Shown here: positions 1-7,686 of the stretch, piece after piece
Layout of the letters: each line of letters begins with the position of its first letter
Position numbering within the stretch: position 1 is the first letter of the stretch
NCBI GenBank assembly: GCA_030066595.1
Contig: JASJBI010000024.1
Span: 1 to 64,000, forward strand
Direction of reading: 5' to 3'
DNA: 64,000 nt
Source of the DNA: Alphaproteobacteria bacterium
GTDB taxonomy: Bacteria > Pseudomonadota > Alphaproteobacteria > JAJFFI01
The notes under the pieces: model-generated
Databases searched by the model: none
What the model saw: the letters and a program-made list of their open reading frames with translations, nothing else
What the model was told of the DNA's origin: nothing
Program-made: the position numbers and the translations under genes

Positions 1-131
1 CGACCGTGCCCAAGGGCACCGAGCGGCTCAGGATCACGCCCTCGCCCCTGCACGACGACGCCAAGATGGACGCGCTGGTCGCCGCGCTGACCCAGGTCTG
101 GGAGCGGCTCCACCTCCGCCAGGCGGCCTGA
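1..131 (+). CDS. hemA: 5-aminolevulinate synthase, C-terminal end (partial)
   Basis: The last 43 codons of a gene that begins upstream of the window, read in the frame starting at base 3 and ending with TGA at 129-131. The visible peptide begins [17 protein letters not shown], which matches the C-terminal segment of the pyridoxal-phosphate alpha-oxoamine synthase family, specifically ALA synthase (glycine + succinyl-CoA to 5-aminolevulinate, first step of heme synthesis by the Shemin pathway). That pathway is characteristic of Alphaproteobacteria, so this fragment supports the class assignment. The catalytic lysine lies outside the window. A close relative such as 2-amino-3-ketobutyrate CoA ligase cannot be fully excluded from 43 residues. 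Confidence 0.75.
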   Translation, partial: TVPKGTERLRITPSPLHDDAKMDALVAALTQVWERLHLRQAA

Positions 132-153
132 GGCCTTTGTCGGTTCGCGCGTT

Positions 154-687
154 CTAGGGCTCCTGATGCCGCCGGCGCGGGCCGCGCGGCAGACAGGCAC
201 GCGCGCCCATGGGCGCGACCTGCCCGGCTGGGCAGGTCGAGCACAGCGCCGCCCTACCGAGGGAATAGCTGTTCGCGGGGCACCGGAGGCAGACAGTGCC
301 GCCGGGGGAGGGCTGGTATTGCCCGGCCGGACAGGCGCTGCAGGCGGTTGCGCCGCCGGACGAGACGGTGCCGGCCGGACAGGCTTGGCAGGTCGTAGCC
401 CCGGCTGAGGGCTGGAAGCGGCCTGGCGGACAGGCGGTGCAGGAAACCTGGCCTGGCAATGCCTGTGCGTGGCCGGCCGGACAGGCGACACATGCTGGCA
501 CGCCGCTGCGCGGCTGGTGTTGCCCTGGTGGACAGGCGCGACAGGACTTCGCCTCGGCATCCCAGGCGCTGCCCGCCGGGCAGACCGTGGCTGGCGCAGA
601 CAGGCCCGGCGCTTCCGCCGCGCGTGTCGACAGCGGCGCGACCGTGGCCAGGACCAGGATCGCCGCTGCCAGCGCGGGCGCCGTCAT
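154..687 (-). CDS. secreted cysteine-rich tandem-repeat protein
   Basis: 177 residues. Residues 1-24 form a signal peptide (hydrophobic stretch then an AEA-type cleavage region). The rest is seven tandem units of 16-17 residues of the form C-x2-CP-x-G-x(9-10), such as CTACPPGRFQPSAGATT and CSACPAGQYQPSPGGTV, followed by a basic tail (GPRRRHQEP). The pattern resembles the GCC2/GCC3 or TNFR/ephrin-receptor-like cysteine-rich repeats that are common in eukaryotic extracellular proteins and rare in bacteria. The paired cysteines would be expected to form disulfides in the periplasm or outside the cell. It starts 5 bases after the stop of the Crp/Fnr gene, so the two are probably co-transcribed. 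No function is known; a metal-binding or surface role is only a guess. Confidence 0.7.
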   Translation of the reverse strand: MTAPALAAAILVLATVAPLSTRAAEAPGLSAPATVCPAGSAWDAEAKSCRACPPGQHQPRSGVPACVACPAGHAQALPGQVSCTACPPGRFQPSAGATTCQACPAGTVSSGGATACSACPAGQYQPSPGGTVCLRCPANSYSLGRAALCSTCPAGQVAPMGARACLPRGPRRRHQEP

Positions 688-692
688 TCGGT

Positions 693-1388
693 TCAGGGTC
701 CCGGCTCGTCCTGGCAGAACTGCTGCAGCGCGCCCACGTCCGCCACCGTCACCAGGCCGCCCTGGACCTCGACGCCGATGTCGCGCAGCCGCTGCAGGGC
801 GCGAGAGAAGGTCTCGGGCCGCATACCCAGCCGGGCTGCCACCAGCGACTTGTCGTAGGGCAGCTCGATGACCTGCGAGTCCGGCGCCGCCGGTCGCAAG
901 CGCAACAGGAAGCCCGCCACGCGTTGCGCCGCTGAGCGGGACTGGACCTGCTCCAGCTGGGCGACCAAGCGCCGCATGTGGCGCGACATGGAGCCGAGCA
1001 TGCGCAGCGCCAGCACGGGATCCGATCGGATTGCGTTGATGAACGGCCGGGCCGGCACCGTTACCAGGTCCGCTGCGGCGACTACCTCGGCGTTCACCGG
1101 ATAGCGGGCCGAATCGAAGATCGCGGCCTCGGCAAAGGACTCACCGCGGGTGAAGATCCCCAGAACCGTCTCGTCGCCGGCCGCGGTCTCGCGCCAGAGC
1201 TTGACCCAGCCGTTCAGCACGATGAAGAAACGCTCGGCGGGATCGCCCTGGAGAAACAGCACCGCACCCGGCGAATAGGGCCGGACGCGTGCGTTGGCCA
1301 AGAGGGGAAAGAGCGTCTCCCGCTCCAGCCCCGAGAACAACGGCACGGCTGAGACCAAGTCCCAATCCGCGGCGGCCAGCTTCGGCAT
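693..1388 (-). CDS. Crp/Fnr-family transcriptional regulator, Dnr-like
   Basis: 231 residues from the ATG at 1386-1388 (peptide MPKLAAADWDLVSAVPLFSG); the open frame runs further upstream but without family similarity. An N-terminal cyclic-nucleotide-type beta-roll (about residues 15-125), a long dimer helix (130-155), and a C-terminal winged helix whose recognition helix contains PETFSRALQRLRD, the E--SR pattern that reads TTGA half sites. There are no N-terminal cysteines, so it is not an Fe-S Fnr; this favours the Dnr/Nnr (nitric-oxide responsive) branch. It is divergent from the heme-copper operon, and two TTGAC-N4-ATCAA boxes lie before those genes (1446-1459, 1741-1754). Likely role: NO-dependent activation of the adjacent operon. 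The ligand is inferred. Confidence 0.85.
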   Translation of the reverse strand: MPKLAAADWDLVSAVPLFSGLERETLFPLLANARVRPYSPGAVLFLQGDPAERFFIVLNGWVKLWRETAAGDETVLGIFTRGESFAEAAIFDSARYPVNAEVVAAADLVTVPARPFINAIRSDPVLALRMLGSMSRHMRRLVAQLEQVQSRSAAQRVAGFLLRLRPAAPDSQVIELPYDKSLVAARLGMRPETFSRALQRLRDIGVEVQGGLVTVADVGALQQFCQDEPGP

Positions 1389-1445
1389 CGCGCCCCCTCG
1401 CGCCTCTCGGCGGGCGGCCGGCACGGTCGCTGCCGGTCCCGCAAA

Positions 1446-1459
1446 TTGACCCCAATCAA
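1446..1459 (+). promoter_or_regulatory. FNR/Dnr box upstream of the 1543 gene
   Basis: TTGACCCCAATCAA matches the TTGAT-N4-ATCAA consensus in 9 of 10 fixed positions. A TACAAT -10 element lies at 1485-1490, giving an activator-to-start distance close to the class II (-41.5) arrangement for the plus-strand gene at 1543. No comparable -10 is seen at that distance on the minus strand. Confidence 0.7.
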
Positions 1460-1542
1460 GGTCTACCGCAAGCGTCCAGGGGCATACAATGGTCTGTTGC
1501 GCCGTGCAAAGGCGCTCAGAGGGGCCGGGGAAGGACCAGATC

Positions 1543-1722
1543 ATGGAAGCGGTCTACTTCACGATCGTTGCCGTCGCACTCTATTTTCTGTCCGATCGGC
1601 TGTTGCGCTTGGTCGAGGGATGGCTCGGCCGCGAGCTTGAGCACCGCACCTTGGTGTTCTTCGGCATTCTCCTGACGCTGGCGCTGGCGAGCTTTGCCCT
1701 GATCCGCCGGCTTTTCGGCTGA
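1543..1722 (+). CDS. small two-segment membrane protein leading the heme-copper cluster
   Basis: 59 residues from ATG 1543 (MEAVYFTIVAVALYFLSD). Residues 3-18 and 38-52 are hydrophobic and flank a charged central loop (RLVEGWLGRELEHR), so a two-helix inner-membrane hairpin is likely. It is transcribed toward the oxidase/NO-reductase genes and has its own FNR/Dnr box (1446-1459) and -10 (1485-1490). I do not recognise the family. It could be an assembly factor or accessory subunit, but only position supports that. Confidence 0.55.
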   Translation: MEAVYFTIVAVALYFLSDRLLRLVEGWLGRELEHRTLVFFGILLTLALASFALIRRLFG

Positions 1723-1740
1723 CCGTCGCACTATCCCGAC

Positions 1741-1754
1741 TTGACGCTGATCAA
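1741..1754 (+). promoter_or_regulatory. FNR/Dnr-dependent promoter of the heme-copper operon
   Basis: TTGACGCTGATCAA (9 of 10 consensus positions), centred at 1747.5. A TATCTT -10 lies at 1777-1782, which predicts a transcription start near 1789 and puts the box centre at -41.5, exactly the class II activator position. The first gene begins at 1859 behind an AAGGAGAG ribosome site. Confidence 0.75.
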
Positions 1755-1858
1755 GGCGCCGCCAAGAACCGCCTCCTATCTTGACGACCACTCTCGCGAG
1801 CTTCGCGAATGCCGTGGCTGGGGATGGGCCACGCGGAGGGGAAAACAAGGAGAGTGTC

Positions 1859-2032
1859 ATGGCGGAAGAGGCTCAAGGCGCGCCGGCGGGCGGTCGTCCC
1901 GTTCGTGTGCCGGTGATGCAGCGGCTGCTCGATAATCCGTTTCTGTTGCTGTTTCTCGGGGTTGTGGTCCCGACGGTCTTCTATCTGATCTGGGGGATCG
2001 TCGAGGTCGCAAACATCCCCATCGCGCAATAG
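1859..2032 (+). CDS. small single-helix subunit preceding heme-copper subunit II
   Basis: 57 residues: a short hydrophilic N-terminus, then one transmembrane helix (about residues 27-50, LLLFLGVVVPTVFYLIWGIV). It is 10 bases upstream of the CuA subunit gene with a good ribosome site (AAGGAGAG). Size and position recall the one-helix subunit IIa of ba3-type enzymes, but I see no diagnostic motif. First gene after the Dnr-type promoter at 1741-1789. Confidence 0.6.
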   Translation: MAEEAQGAPAGGRPVRVPVMQRLLDNPFLLLFLGVVVPTVFYLIWGIVEVANIPIAQ

Positions 2033-2042
2033 GGAGAGGGGC

Positions 2043-2585
2043 ATGGCCGTACAATCTCCGGAAAACAAACTGTGGTGGAACGAGCCCATCGGTCGGGCGG
2101 AGATGGCGTGGATCACCATCGCCTTCCTCTGGGGCCTGATCATGTTCGGCGCGATGATCTATTGGCACATCGAGGGCGAGCAGAACCTGTCCAACGAGGC
2201 CTATCGGATCAAGCCCGAGGTGTTCGCCGCAAAGGCCGAGGACATGGTCGCCAAATACACCGTGCGCGACGAGGGCGACACCGGCATCCCGGTGGTCCAC
2301 CCACCGCCCGGCAGCGACGTCTATCTGATCTCCCGACTGTGGGAATGGTGGCCGATCCTCGAGCTCGAGAAGGACCAGAGCTATCGGCTGCATCTGTCCT
2401 CCATGGACTGGCAGCACGGCTTCTCGCTGCAGCCAACCAACATCAACATCCAGGTCCATCCCAACTATGACCTGGTCCTGACCATGACGCCCAACGAGAC
2501 CGGCGAGTTCGGCATCGTCTGCAACGAATTCTGCGGCGTCGGCCACCACACCATGCTGGGCAAGATCTACGTGGTGGACAAATAG
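2043..2585 (+). CDS. heme-copper oxidoreductase subunit II with CuA site
   Basis: 180 residues. One N-terminal transmembrane helix (about 20-40) anchors a periplasmic cupredoxin domain. The CuA ligands are all present near the C-terminus in CNEFCGVGHHTM (Cys160, Cys164, His168, Met171), and the preceding GEFGIV strand is typical. It accepts electrons from cytochrome c or a cupredoxin and passes them to subunit I. The short single-helix form is that of the B (ba3) family. It lies 12 bases before subunit I. B-family-derived NO reductases can also carry a CuA subunit, so this gene does not decide between oxidase and NO reductase. Confidence 0.9.
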   Translation: MAVQSPENKLWWNEPIGRAEMAWITIAFLWGLIMFGAMIYWHIEGEQNLSNEAYRIKPEVFAAKAEDMVAKYTVRDEGDTGIPVVHPPPGSDVYLISRLWEWWPILELEKDQSYRLHLSSMDWQHGFSLQPTNINIQVHPNYDLVLTMTPNETGEFGIVCNEFCGVGHHTMLGKIYVVDK

Positions 2586-2597
2586 GGGGAAGGTGCA

Positions 2598-4325
2598 ATG
2601 GCAGTCGAAACCGCTGAGGGTGTTGGCGCACTCGTAGAAGAGAAGTACCGCACCTGTCCCGAGACCGGCCTGCGCGTCTACGCCCAGGCGGAAACCCTGA
2701 TCAAGGCCAACGCCGTCGTCGCCATCGTCTTTCTGGCCGTCGGCGGCTTTTTCGGTCTGTTGGTGGCGCTCACACGCTGGCCGGCGGTGCATATCCTGCC
2801 GGCCGAATGGTTCTATCTCGTCCTCACCGCGCATGGCGCGGCCGTGCTCCTGTTCTGGATCATCTTCTTCGAGATCGCGATCCTCTACTTTGCGTCCGCC
2901 GTGCTGCTCAACTGTCGGCTGGCGACGCCCAGATTTGCCTGGCTCGCCTTCGCGCTGATGGTGCTCGGGGCGCTGGTTGCGACCGTCGCCGTGCTGCAGG
3001 GCGAATCCAGCGTGATGTTTACGTCCTATGTGCCGATGAAGGCGGCGCCGCATTTCTATCTCGGGCTGATCCTGTTCGCGGTCGGCGCCTTGATTGGCTG
3101 CTTCGTCTTCTTCGGGACCTTGGTGATCGCCAAGGAGGAGGCGACCTACGAGGGCTCGATCCCGCTGGTCACATTCGGTGCGCTCACGGCGGCGATCATC
3201 GCCATCTTCACCATCGCCTCGGGTGCGATCATCCTGATCCCCACCTTCCTGTGGTCGATCGGCTACATCAGCGAGATCGATTCCCTGACCTACAAGCTGG
3301 TCTGGTGGGGCATGGGCCACAGCTCGCAGCAGATCAACGTCTCGGCCCATGTGGCGGTCTGGTACCTGATCGCGGCGCTGGTGCTGGGCGCCAAGCCGCT
3401 CTCGGAGAAGGTGAGCCGAACGGCCTTCTTGCTCTACATCCTGTTCCTGCAGCTCGCCTGTGCCCATCATATGTTGGCCGAGCCGGGCATCAGCGCGGAA
3501 TGGAAGGTGTTCAACACCAGCTACGCCATGTATCTCGCGGTCCTCGGCAGCATGATCCACGGCATGAGCATCCCCGGCGCCATCGAATCGGCGCAGCGCC
3601 GTCACGGCTTCAACCGGGGCATGTTCGAATGGCTGCGAAAGGCGCCCTGGGGCAACCCGGCGTTCGCCGGCATGTTCCTCTCGCTCATCATGTTCGGCTT
3701 CCTGGGCGGCATCTCCGGCGTGGTGTTGGGCACCGAGCAGATCAACCTGCTGATGCACAACACCCTCTACGTGCCGGGACATTTCCACGCCACTGTGGTC
3801 GCCGGGACGACGCTTGCGTTTATGGCGGTGACCTATCTGGTGGTGCCGCTGATCTTCCGCAAAGAAATCATCTGGAAGGGTTTGGCCAAGTGGCAGCCCT
3901 ATCTGTTCGGCATCGGCGTCGCGGGCACCTCGCTGTTCATGATGGGCGCGGGGACGCTGGGCGTCTCGCGGCGGCACTGGGACATGGGCTTCACGGATGC
4001 CCCGGTGAGCTTCGATTATCCGGGAACGGCCTACCTCATGATGGGCCTGAACGGCGTGTTCGCGGTGTTGGCCACGATCGGCGGTCTGCTCTATGTGCTG
4101 ATCGTGGTCGGCTCGGTGTTCTTCGGTAAACCGCGCACGGCCGAAGCGATCGCGGCCAGCCCGACCATCCCGGCCGGTGCCGCGAAGGTCGCCGCCTCCT
4201 ATGGCAGCGAGGAGCATCCCAAGCTGCCCGGCACCCTTGTCCTGGTGACGATCTTCTTCGTCTCCTTCGTGCTGTACTACTTCATCAACTGGAAGTTCCT
4301 GTCCGAAGTATGGCCGTTGAGCTGA
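2598..4325 (+). CDS. B-type heme-copper subunit I lacking the active-site tyrosine (possible NO reductase)
   Basis: 575 residues, about 13 transmembrane helices. Metal ligands are intact: CuB-site His241 (GMGHSSQQ), His290-His291 (CAHHMLAEPG), and heme ligands His395/His397 (VPGHFHA). In ba3 oxidases the first motif reads GHPxVY, with Tyr four residues after the His, cross-linked to it and needed for O2 cleavage. Here that position is Gln245 (codon 3330-3332) and the motif is GHSSQQ. Loss of this Tyr is a hallmark of NO reductases in the superfamily. With Dnr boxes upstream, the enzyme may reduce NO (2 NO to N2O) rather than O2. A divergent ba3 oxidase is the alternative. Followed by ctaB and a SCO gene. 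Confidence 0.85.
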   Translation: MAVETAEGVGALVEEKYRTCPETGLRVYAQAETLIKANAVVAIVFLAVGGFFGLLVALTRWPAVHILPAEWFYLVLTAHGAAVLLFWIIFFEIAILYFASAVLLNCRLATPRFAWLAFALMVLGALVATVAVLQGESSVMFTSYVPMKAAPHFYLGLILFAVGALIGCFVFFGTLVIAKEEATYEGSIPLVTFGALTAAIIAIFTIASGAIILIPTFLWSIGYISEIDSLTYKLVWWGMGHSSQQINVSAHVAVWYLIAALVLGAKPLSEKVSRTAFLLYILFLQLACAHHMLAEPGISAEWKVFNTSYAMYLAVLGSMIHGMSIPGAIESAQRRHGFNRGMFEWLRKAPWGNPAFAGMFLSLIMFGFLGGISGVVLGTEQINLLMHNTLYVPGHFHATVVAGTTLAFMAVTYLVVPLIFRKEIIWKGLAKWQPYLFGIGVAGTSLFMMGAGTLGVSRRHWDMGFTDAPVSFDYPGTAYLMMGLNGVFAVLATIGGLLYVLIVVGSVFFGKPRTAEAIAASPTIPAGAAKVAASYGSEEHPKLPGTLVLVTIFFVSFVLYYFINWKFLSEVWPLS

Positions 4326-4390
4326 GGATGCGGGCGGGCGGCAGCGCTGCCGCCCGCCGCCGCTGGGAGGAATCGGGGGTCGGAGGAAGC

Positions 4391-5257
4391 ATGGGCGCGA
4401 CGTTCGGACAGATCTATGCGGTCTTCAAACTGCGCATCGGCGTCGCCATCACGCTCTGCGCGCTGGCCGGCCTCGCCGTTGCGCCGGGGCAGGGGCTGCC
4501 GGCGTGGAAGATCGCCGTTTTGGCGCTGGCGGTCCTGGTTTCGTCGGCCAGCGCCGGCGCCTTCAACCAATATGCCGAGCGGGCGTTGGACGCCCGCATG
4601 GCGCGGACCCGCAACCGCCCCTTCGCCACCGGCGAGTGGCGACCCGGCTGGTACTGGCCGGTCGGCATCGTGGCGCTGTTGGCGGTCGCGGTGCTGGGCG
4701 CCGGCGTGGCGCTCAACCCGGCCGCCGCGCTCTACGTCTTCCTCGGCGCTTTCGTCTACGGCGTGGTCTACACCGTCTGGCTCAAGCGACGGACGGCGTG
4801 GAACATCGTCGTTGGCGGGCTGGCTGGCAGTTTTGCGGTGCTGGCCGGTGGCGCAGCGGTGGGCCACGAACTCTCCCCGACCGTCGCCATCCTCGCAGCG
4901 GTGCTGTTCCTGTGGACGCCGCCGCATTTCTGGAGCCTGGCCACCGCGCTGCACGAAGACTACGCCGCGGCGCGGGTCCCGATGCTGCCGGTGGTGATCG
5001 GCGACGCGGCGGCGGCCAAGGTCATCCTCGGGCATACCGTGGCGCTGGTCGCGCTCTCGCTGCTGCCCGTGTTCTACGGCCTCGGCTGGGTCTATCTCGT
5101 GGGCGCCGTGGTCGGGGGAGCCTGGTTCGTCTGGAAGAGCCTCGCCCTCGTGCGGTCGCCCGGACCCGTGGCCGCGATCGCCAACTTCAAGGCGTCGCTG
5201 GCGCAGTTGGGGCTGCTGCTGTTGGGGGCCATCCTCGATGGCTGGCTGTTGGGGTGA
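4391..5257 (+). CDS. ctaB: protoheme IX farnesyltransferase (heme O synthase)
   Basis: 288 residues from ATG 4391, chosen because a GGAGG ribosome site sits at 4382-4386; an open frame from 4310 overlaps subunit I and has no family similarity in its first 27 codons. UbiA-superfamily polytopic membrane protein with the first prenyl-diphosphate motif NQYAERALDARMARTRNRP (about residues 56-74) and the second conserved loop YTVWLKRRTAWNIVVGG. It farnesylates heme b to heme O, needed for the high-spin heme of many heme-copper enzymes. Its place between subunit I and SCO suggests dedicated maturation of this operon's enzyme. Confidence 0.92.
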   Translation: MGATFGQIYAVFKLRIGVAITLCALAGLAVAPGQGLPAWKIAVLALAVLVSSASAGAFNQYAERALDARMARTRNRPFATGEWRPGWYWPVGIVALLAVAVLGAGVALNPAAALYVFLGAFVYGVVYTVWLKRRTAWNIVVGGLAGSFAVLAGGAAVGHELSPTVAILAAVLFLWTPPHFWSLATALHEDYAAARVPMLPVVIGDAAAAKVILGHTVALVALSLLPVFYGLGWVYLVGAVVGGAWFVWKSLALVRSPGPVAAIANFKASLAQLGLLLLGAILDGWLLG

Positions 5258-5266
5258 GGGGCAGGC

Positions 5267-6094
5267 ATGACCGGCCTCGGACGAACGGGCGGGACGCTGC
5301 TCCTTGCCGCGCTGATCACGGCCGCCGCGCCGGCCGGGGCGACCAGCGCGCCGGAACCTTCGCCTTATGACGAACGGGCCGCGCTGGCCTACAGCCAGGC
5401 CGCGCTGGGGCGCCAGGTCGGCGACCACGCCTTTCTGAACCGCGCGCGCGACACCGTTCGCCTTTCCGACTACCGTGGCAAGCCTTTGGTGGTGAACCTG
5501 GTCTACACCGCCTGCTATCATACCTGCCCCTTGGTGGTGGAGGCGCTTGGCGAGGCCGTTGCTGTGGCGCAGGATGCCCTCGGAGAAGACAGCTTTGCGG
5601 TGGTCACCATCGGCTTCGACGCCGCCGCGGACACGCCCGAGCGCATGCGCGCCTATGCCCACGGCCGCGGCACCGACCTGCCGAACTGGGCTTTTCTCAG
5701 CGGCGACGACGAGACCATCGACCGGCTGATCAAGGAGGTGGGCTTCATTTTCTATCCGTCGCCCAAGGGCTTCGACCACTTGGCGCAGACCACGGTGCTT
5801 GACCGGGAGGGCCGGGTCTATCGCCACGTCTATGGCTCGGAGTTCCGGCCGCCGGCCCTGGTCGAGCCGCTCAAGGACCTGGTGTTCGGCCGTGCCAGCG
5901 AGCCGACGAGCCTGCAGGGCATCATCGACCGGGTCCGCCTGTTCTGTACGCTCTACGACCCGGCCAGCCAGCGCTACCGCTTCGACTATTCCATTTTCCT
6001 GGGCCTGATCATCGGTTTCGTGACGCTGGCGGGCATCGCCAGCGTGCTGATCCGCGCGGCCTGGCGCGCGCACAATCGGGGCCGACCCGCATGA
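5267..6094 (+). CDS. SCO1/SenC-family copper chaperone with C-terminal anchor
   Basis: 275 residues. Signal peptide at 1-24, then a thioredoxin-fold SCO domain with the copper-binding CYHTCP motif (CxxxC, about residues 84-88) and a conserved downstream His in the GFDHLAQTTVLD strand. Unusually the C-terminus carries a transmembrane helix (about 240-262, SIFLGLIIGFVTLAGIASVL). SCO proteins deliver copper to CuA of subunit II. The gene starts 9 bases after ctaB and overlaps the next gene by 4 bases (ATGA), so it is tightly coupled to the fusion protein that follows. Confidence 0.9.
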   Translation: MTGLGRTGGTLLLAALITAAAPAGATSAPEPSPYDERAALAYSQAALGRQVGDHAFLNRARDTVRLSDYRGKPLVVNLVYTACYHTCPLVVEALGEAVAVAQDALGEDSFAVVTIGFDAAADTPERMRAYAHGRGTDLPNWAFLSGDDETIDRLIKEVGFIFYPSPKGFDHLAQTTVLDREGRVYRHVYGSEFRPPALVEPLKDLVFGRASEPTSLQGIIDRVRLFCTLYDPASQRYRFDYSIFLGLIIGFVTLAGIASVLIRAAWRAHNRGRPA

Positions 6095-7686
6095 GGCCGG
6101 TCCAGGCGCCTCTGCGCGCCGCGTTCGATGGCATCGAGGCCGGACTCAACATCGTCTTTCCACCCAGTTGGAACCCGCTGCGCAATCTCGGCGCACTGGC
6201 CTTCTTCATGTACTGGATCGTCGCCGTCAGCGGCATCTACGTGTACATCTTCTTCGACACCGGCCTGACTGAAGCCTACGACTCGGTCGAGTACATGACC
6301 CACGACCAGTGGTATCTGGCCGGAGTCATGCGCAGCCTGCACCGCTATGCCTCGGATGGCATGGTGTTGTTCATGCTGGTGCACATGCTGCGCGAGTTCG
6401 CGCTGGACCGCTACCGGGGCCCGCGCTGGTTCACCTGGGTGACCGGCGTGCCGATCTTGCTGTTGGTGATCATGGCGGGGATCTCCGGCTACTGGCTGGT
6501 CTGGGACCGCCTTGCCCAATACGTCGCGATCGCGACCACCGAATGGTTCGACTGGCTGCCCATCTTTGGCCAATCCATCGCCCGAAATTTCCTCACCACG
6601 GACAGCCTGGACGACCGCTTCTTCACGCTGATGATCTTCATCCACATCGCCGTGCCGCTGATTCTGCTGTTCATCCTCTGGGTGCATCTGCAGCGGGTCA
6701 GTCGGCCGGAGATCAACCCGCCCCGCGGGCTGGCGATCGGCAGCTTTCTCATGCTGTTGGGCCTATCCCTAGTCTATCCGGCGGTCAGCCAGGGCCCAGC
6801 GGACCTCTCCACCGTGGTTTCCGTGGTCGGTCTCGACTGGTTCTACCTCGGGCTCTATCCGCTGGTGGACTATTGGTCGAGCGGCACCGTCTGGGGGTTC
6901 GTCACGGTGCTGGGCCTGATCTTGATCGTGCTGCCCTGGATGCCGCCGATGCGCCGCGCCCCGGCCGCACAGGTCGACCCGGCGCACTGCAACGGCTGCA
7001 CCTGGTGCCTGCTCGACTGTCCCTACAACGCCATCGAAATGGGCCCGCGTACCGACAACGCGGCCTTCGATCAACAGGCGGTGGTCGATCCGAGCCTGTG
7101 CGTACGCTGCGGAATCTGCGCCGCGTCCTGTCCCAGCTCGACCCCTTTTCGCAAGGGTGGCGAGGTGCTGACCGGGATCGACCTGCCCGGCAGCCCCCTC
7201 AACGATCTGCGCCAACGCATGGTCGATGTAGCGGGCTCCTTGTCGGGTGACGCCCGGATTCTGGTGATCGGCTGTGGCCGCGGCGTACCGGTCGACAGTG
7301 TCGCCAGCCCCAGCGTGGCCGCGCTGACCCTGCCCTGCGTGGGCAACCTGCCGCCGTCTTTCGTCGACTTTGCGGTGAGCCGGGATCTTGCGGACGGTGT
7401 CATGCTGGCAGGCTGTCGCGACGGCGACTGCCATTTCCGTTTTGGCATTCGCTGGACGGAGGAGCGGGTGGATCGGGAGCGCGACCCGCGCTTGCGCGTG
7501 CGTGTTCCCCGTGGGCGCCTGGCCTATTGCTGGTCCGGGCCCGGCGGAAGCCGCCGCCTGCGGCGGGAGATCACAGCCTTCGCCGAGCGGCTGAAGGCGA
7601 TGCCCAAGAGGCCGCGTTGGGAGCCGGCCGCCGGGCCGCCGCCGGCGCCGACGGTCGAACTCGAACCGACGGGTAGCGATGGCTAG
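6091..7686 (+). CDS. cytochrome b6-like / 2[4Fe-4S] ferredoxin / MvhD-like fusion
   Basis: 531 residues with three modules. Residues about 25-285 are a cytochrome b N-terminal domain with both heme pairs as H-x13-H (HRYASDGMVLFMLVH and HIAVPLILLFILWVH). Residues 297-350 hold two ferredoxin clusters (CNGCTWCLLDCPYNA and CVRCGICAASCPSST). Residues about 385-475 resemble MvhD/FrhD, the delta subunit that links hydrogenases or formate dehydrogenases to heterodisulfide reductase (LPCVGNLPPSFVDFAV, LAGCRDGDCHFRFG). No Rieske partner or cytochrome b C-terminal domain is nearby. It could move electrons between quinone and a ferredoxin/flavin partner, perhaps feeding the adjacent heme-copper enzyme. 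The overlap with the SCO gene implies one mRNA. Confidence 0.85.
   Translation: MRPVQAPLRAAFDGIEAGLNIVFPPSWNPLRNLGALAFFMYWIVAVSGIYVYIFFDTGLTEAYDSVEYMTHDQWYLAGVMRSLHRYASDGMVLFMLVHMLREFALDRYRGPRWFTWVTGVPILLLVIMAGISGYWLVWDRLAQYVAIATTEWFDWLPIFGQSIARNFLTTDSLDDRFFTLMIFIHIAVPLILLFILWVHLQRVSRPEINPPRGLAIGSFLMLLGLSLVYPAVSQGPADLSTVVSVVGLDWFYLGLYPLVDYWSSGTVWGFVTVLGLILIVLPWMPPMRRAPAAQVDPAHCNGCTWCLLDCPYNAIEMGPRTDNAAFDQQAVVDPSLCVRCGICAASCPSSTPFRKGGEVLTGIDLPGSPLNDLRQRMVDVAGSLSGDARILVIGCGRGVPVDSVASPSVAALTLPCVGNLPPSFVDFAVSRDLADGVMLAGCRDGDCHFRFGIRWTEERVDRERDPRLRVRVPRGRLAYCWSGPGGSRRLRREITAFAERLKAMPKRPRWEPAAGPPPAPTVELEPTGSDG

Noticed and set aside
1857-4217. Very long open frame on the minus strand (786 codons) opposite the subunit II and I genes
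   Set aside because: It is antisense to clear heme-copper genes, is rich in His/Arg/Gln/Asp as expected for a shadow of GC-rich coding DNA, and has no family motif.
4277-6073. 598-codon open frame on the minus strand
   Set aside because: Antisense to ctaB and the SCO gene, both of which carry their signature motifs.
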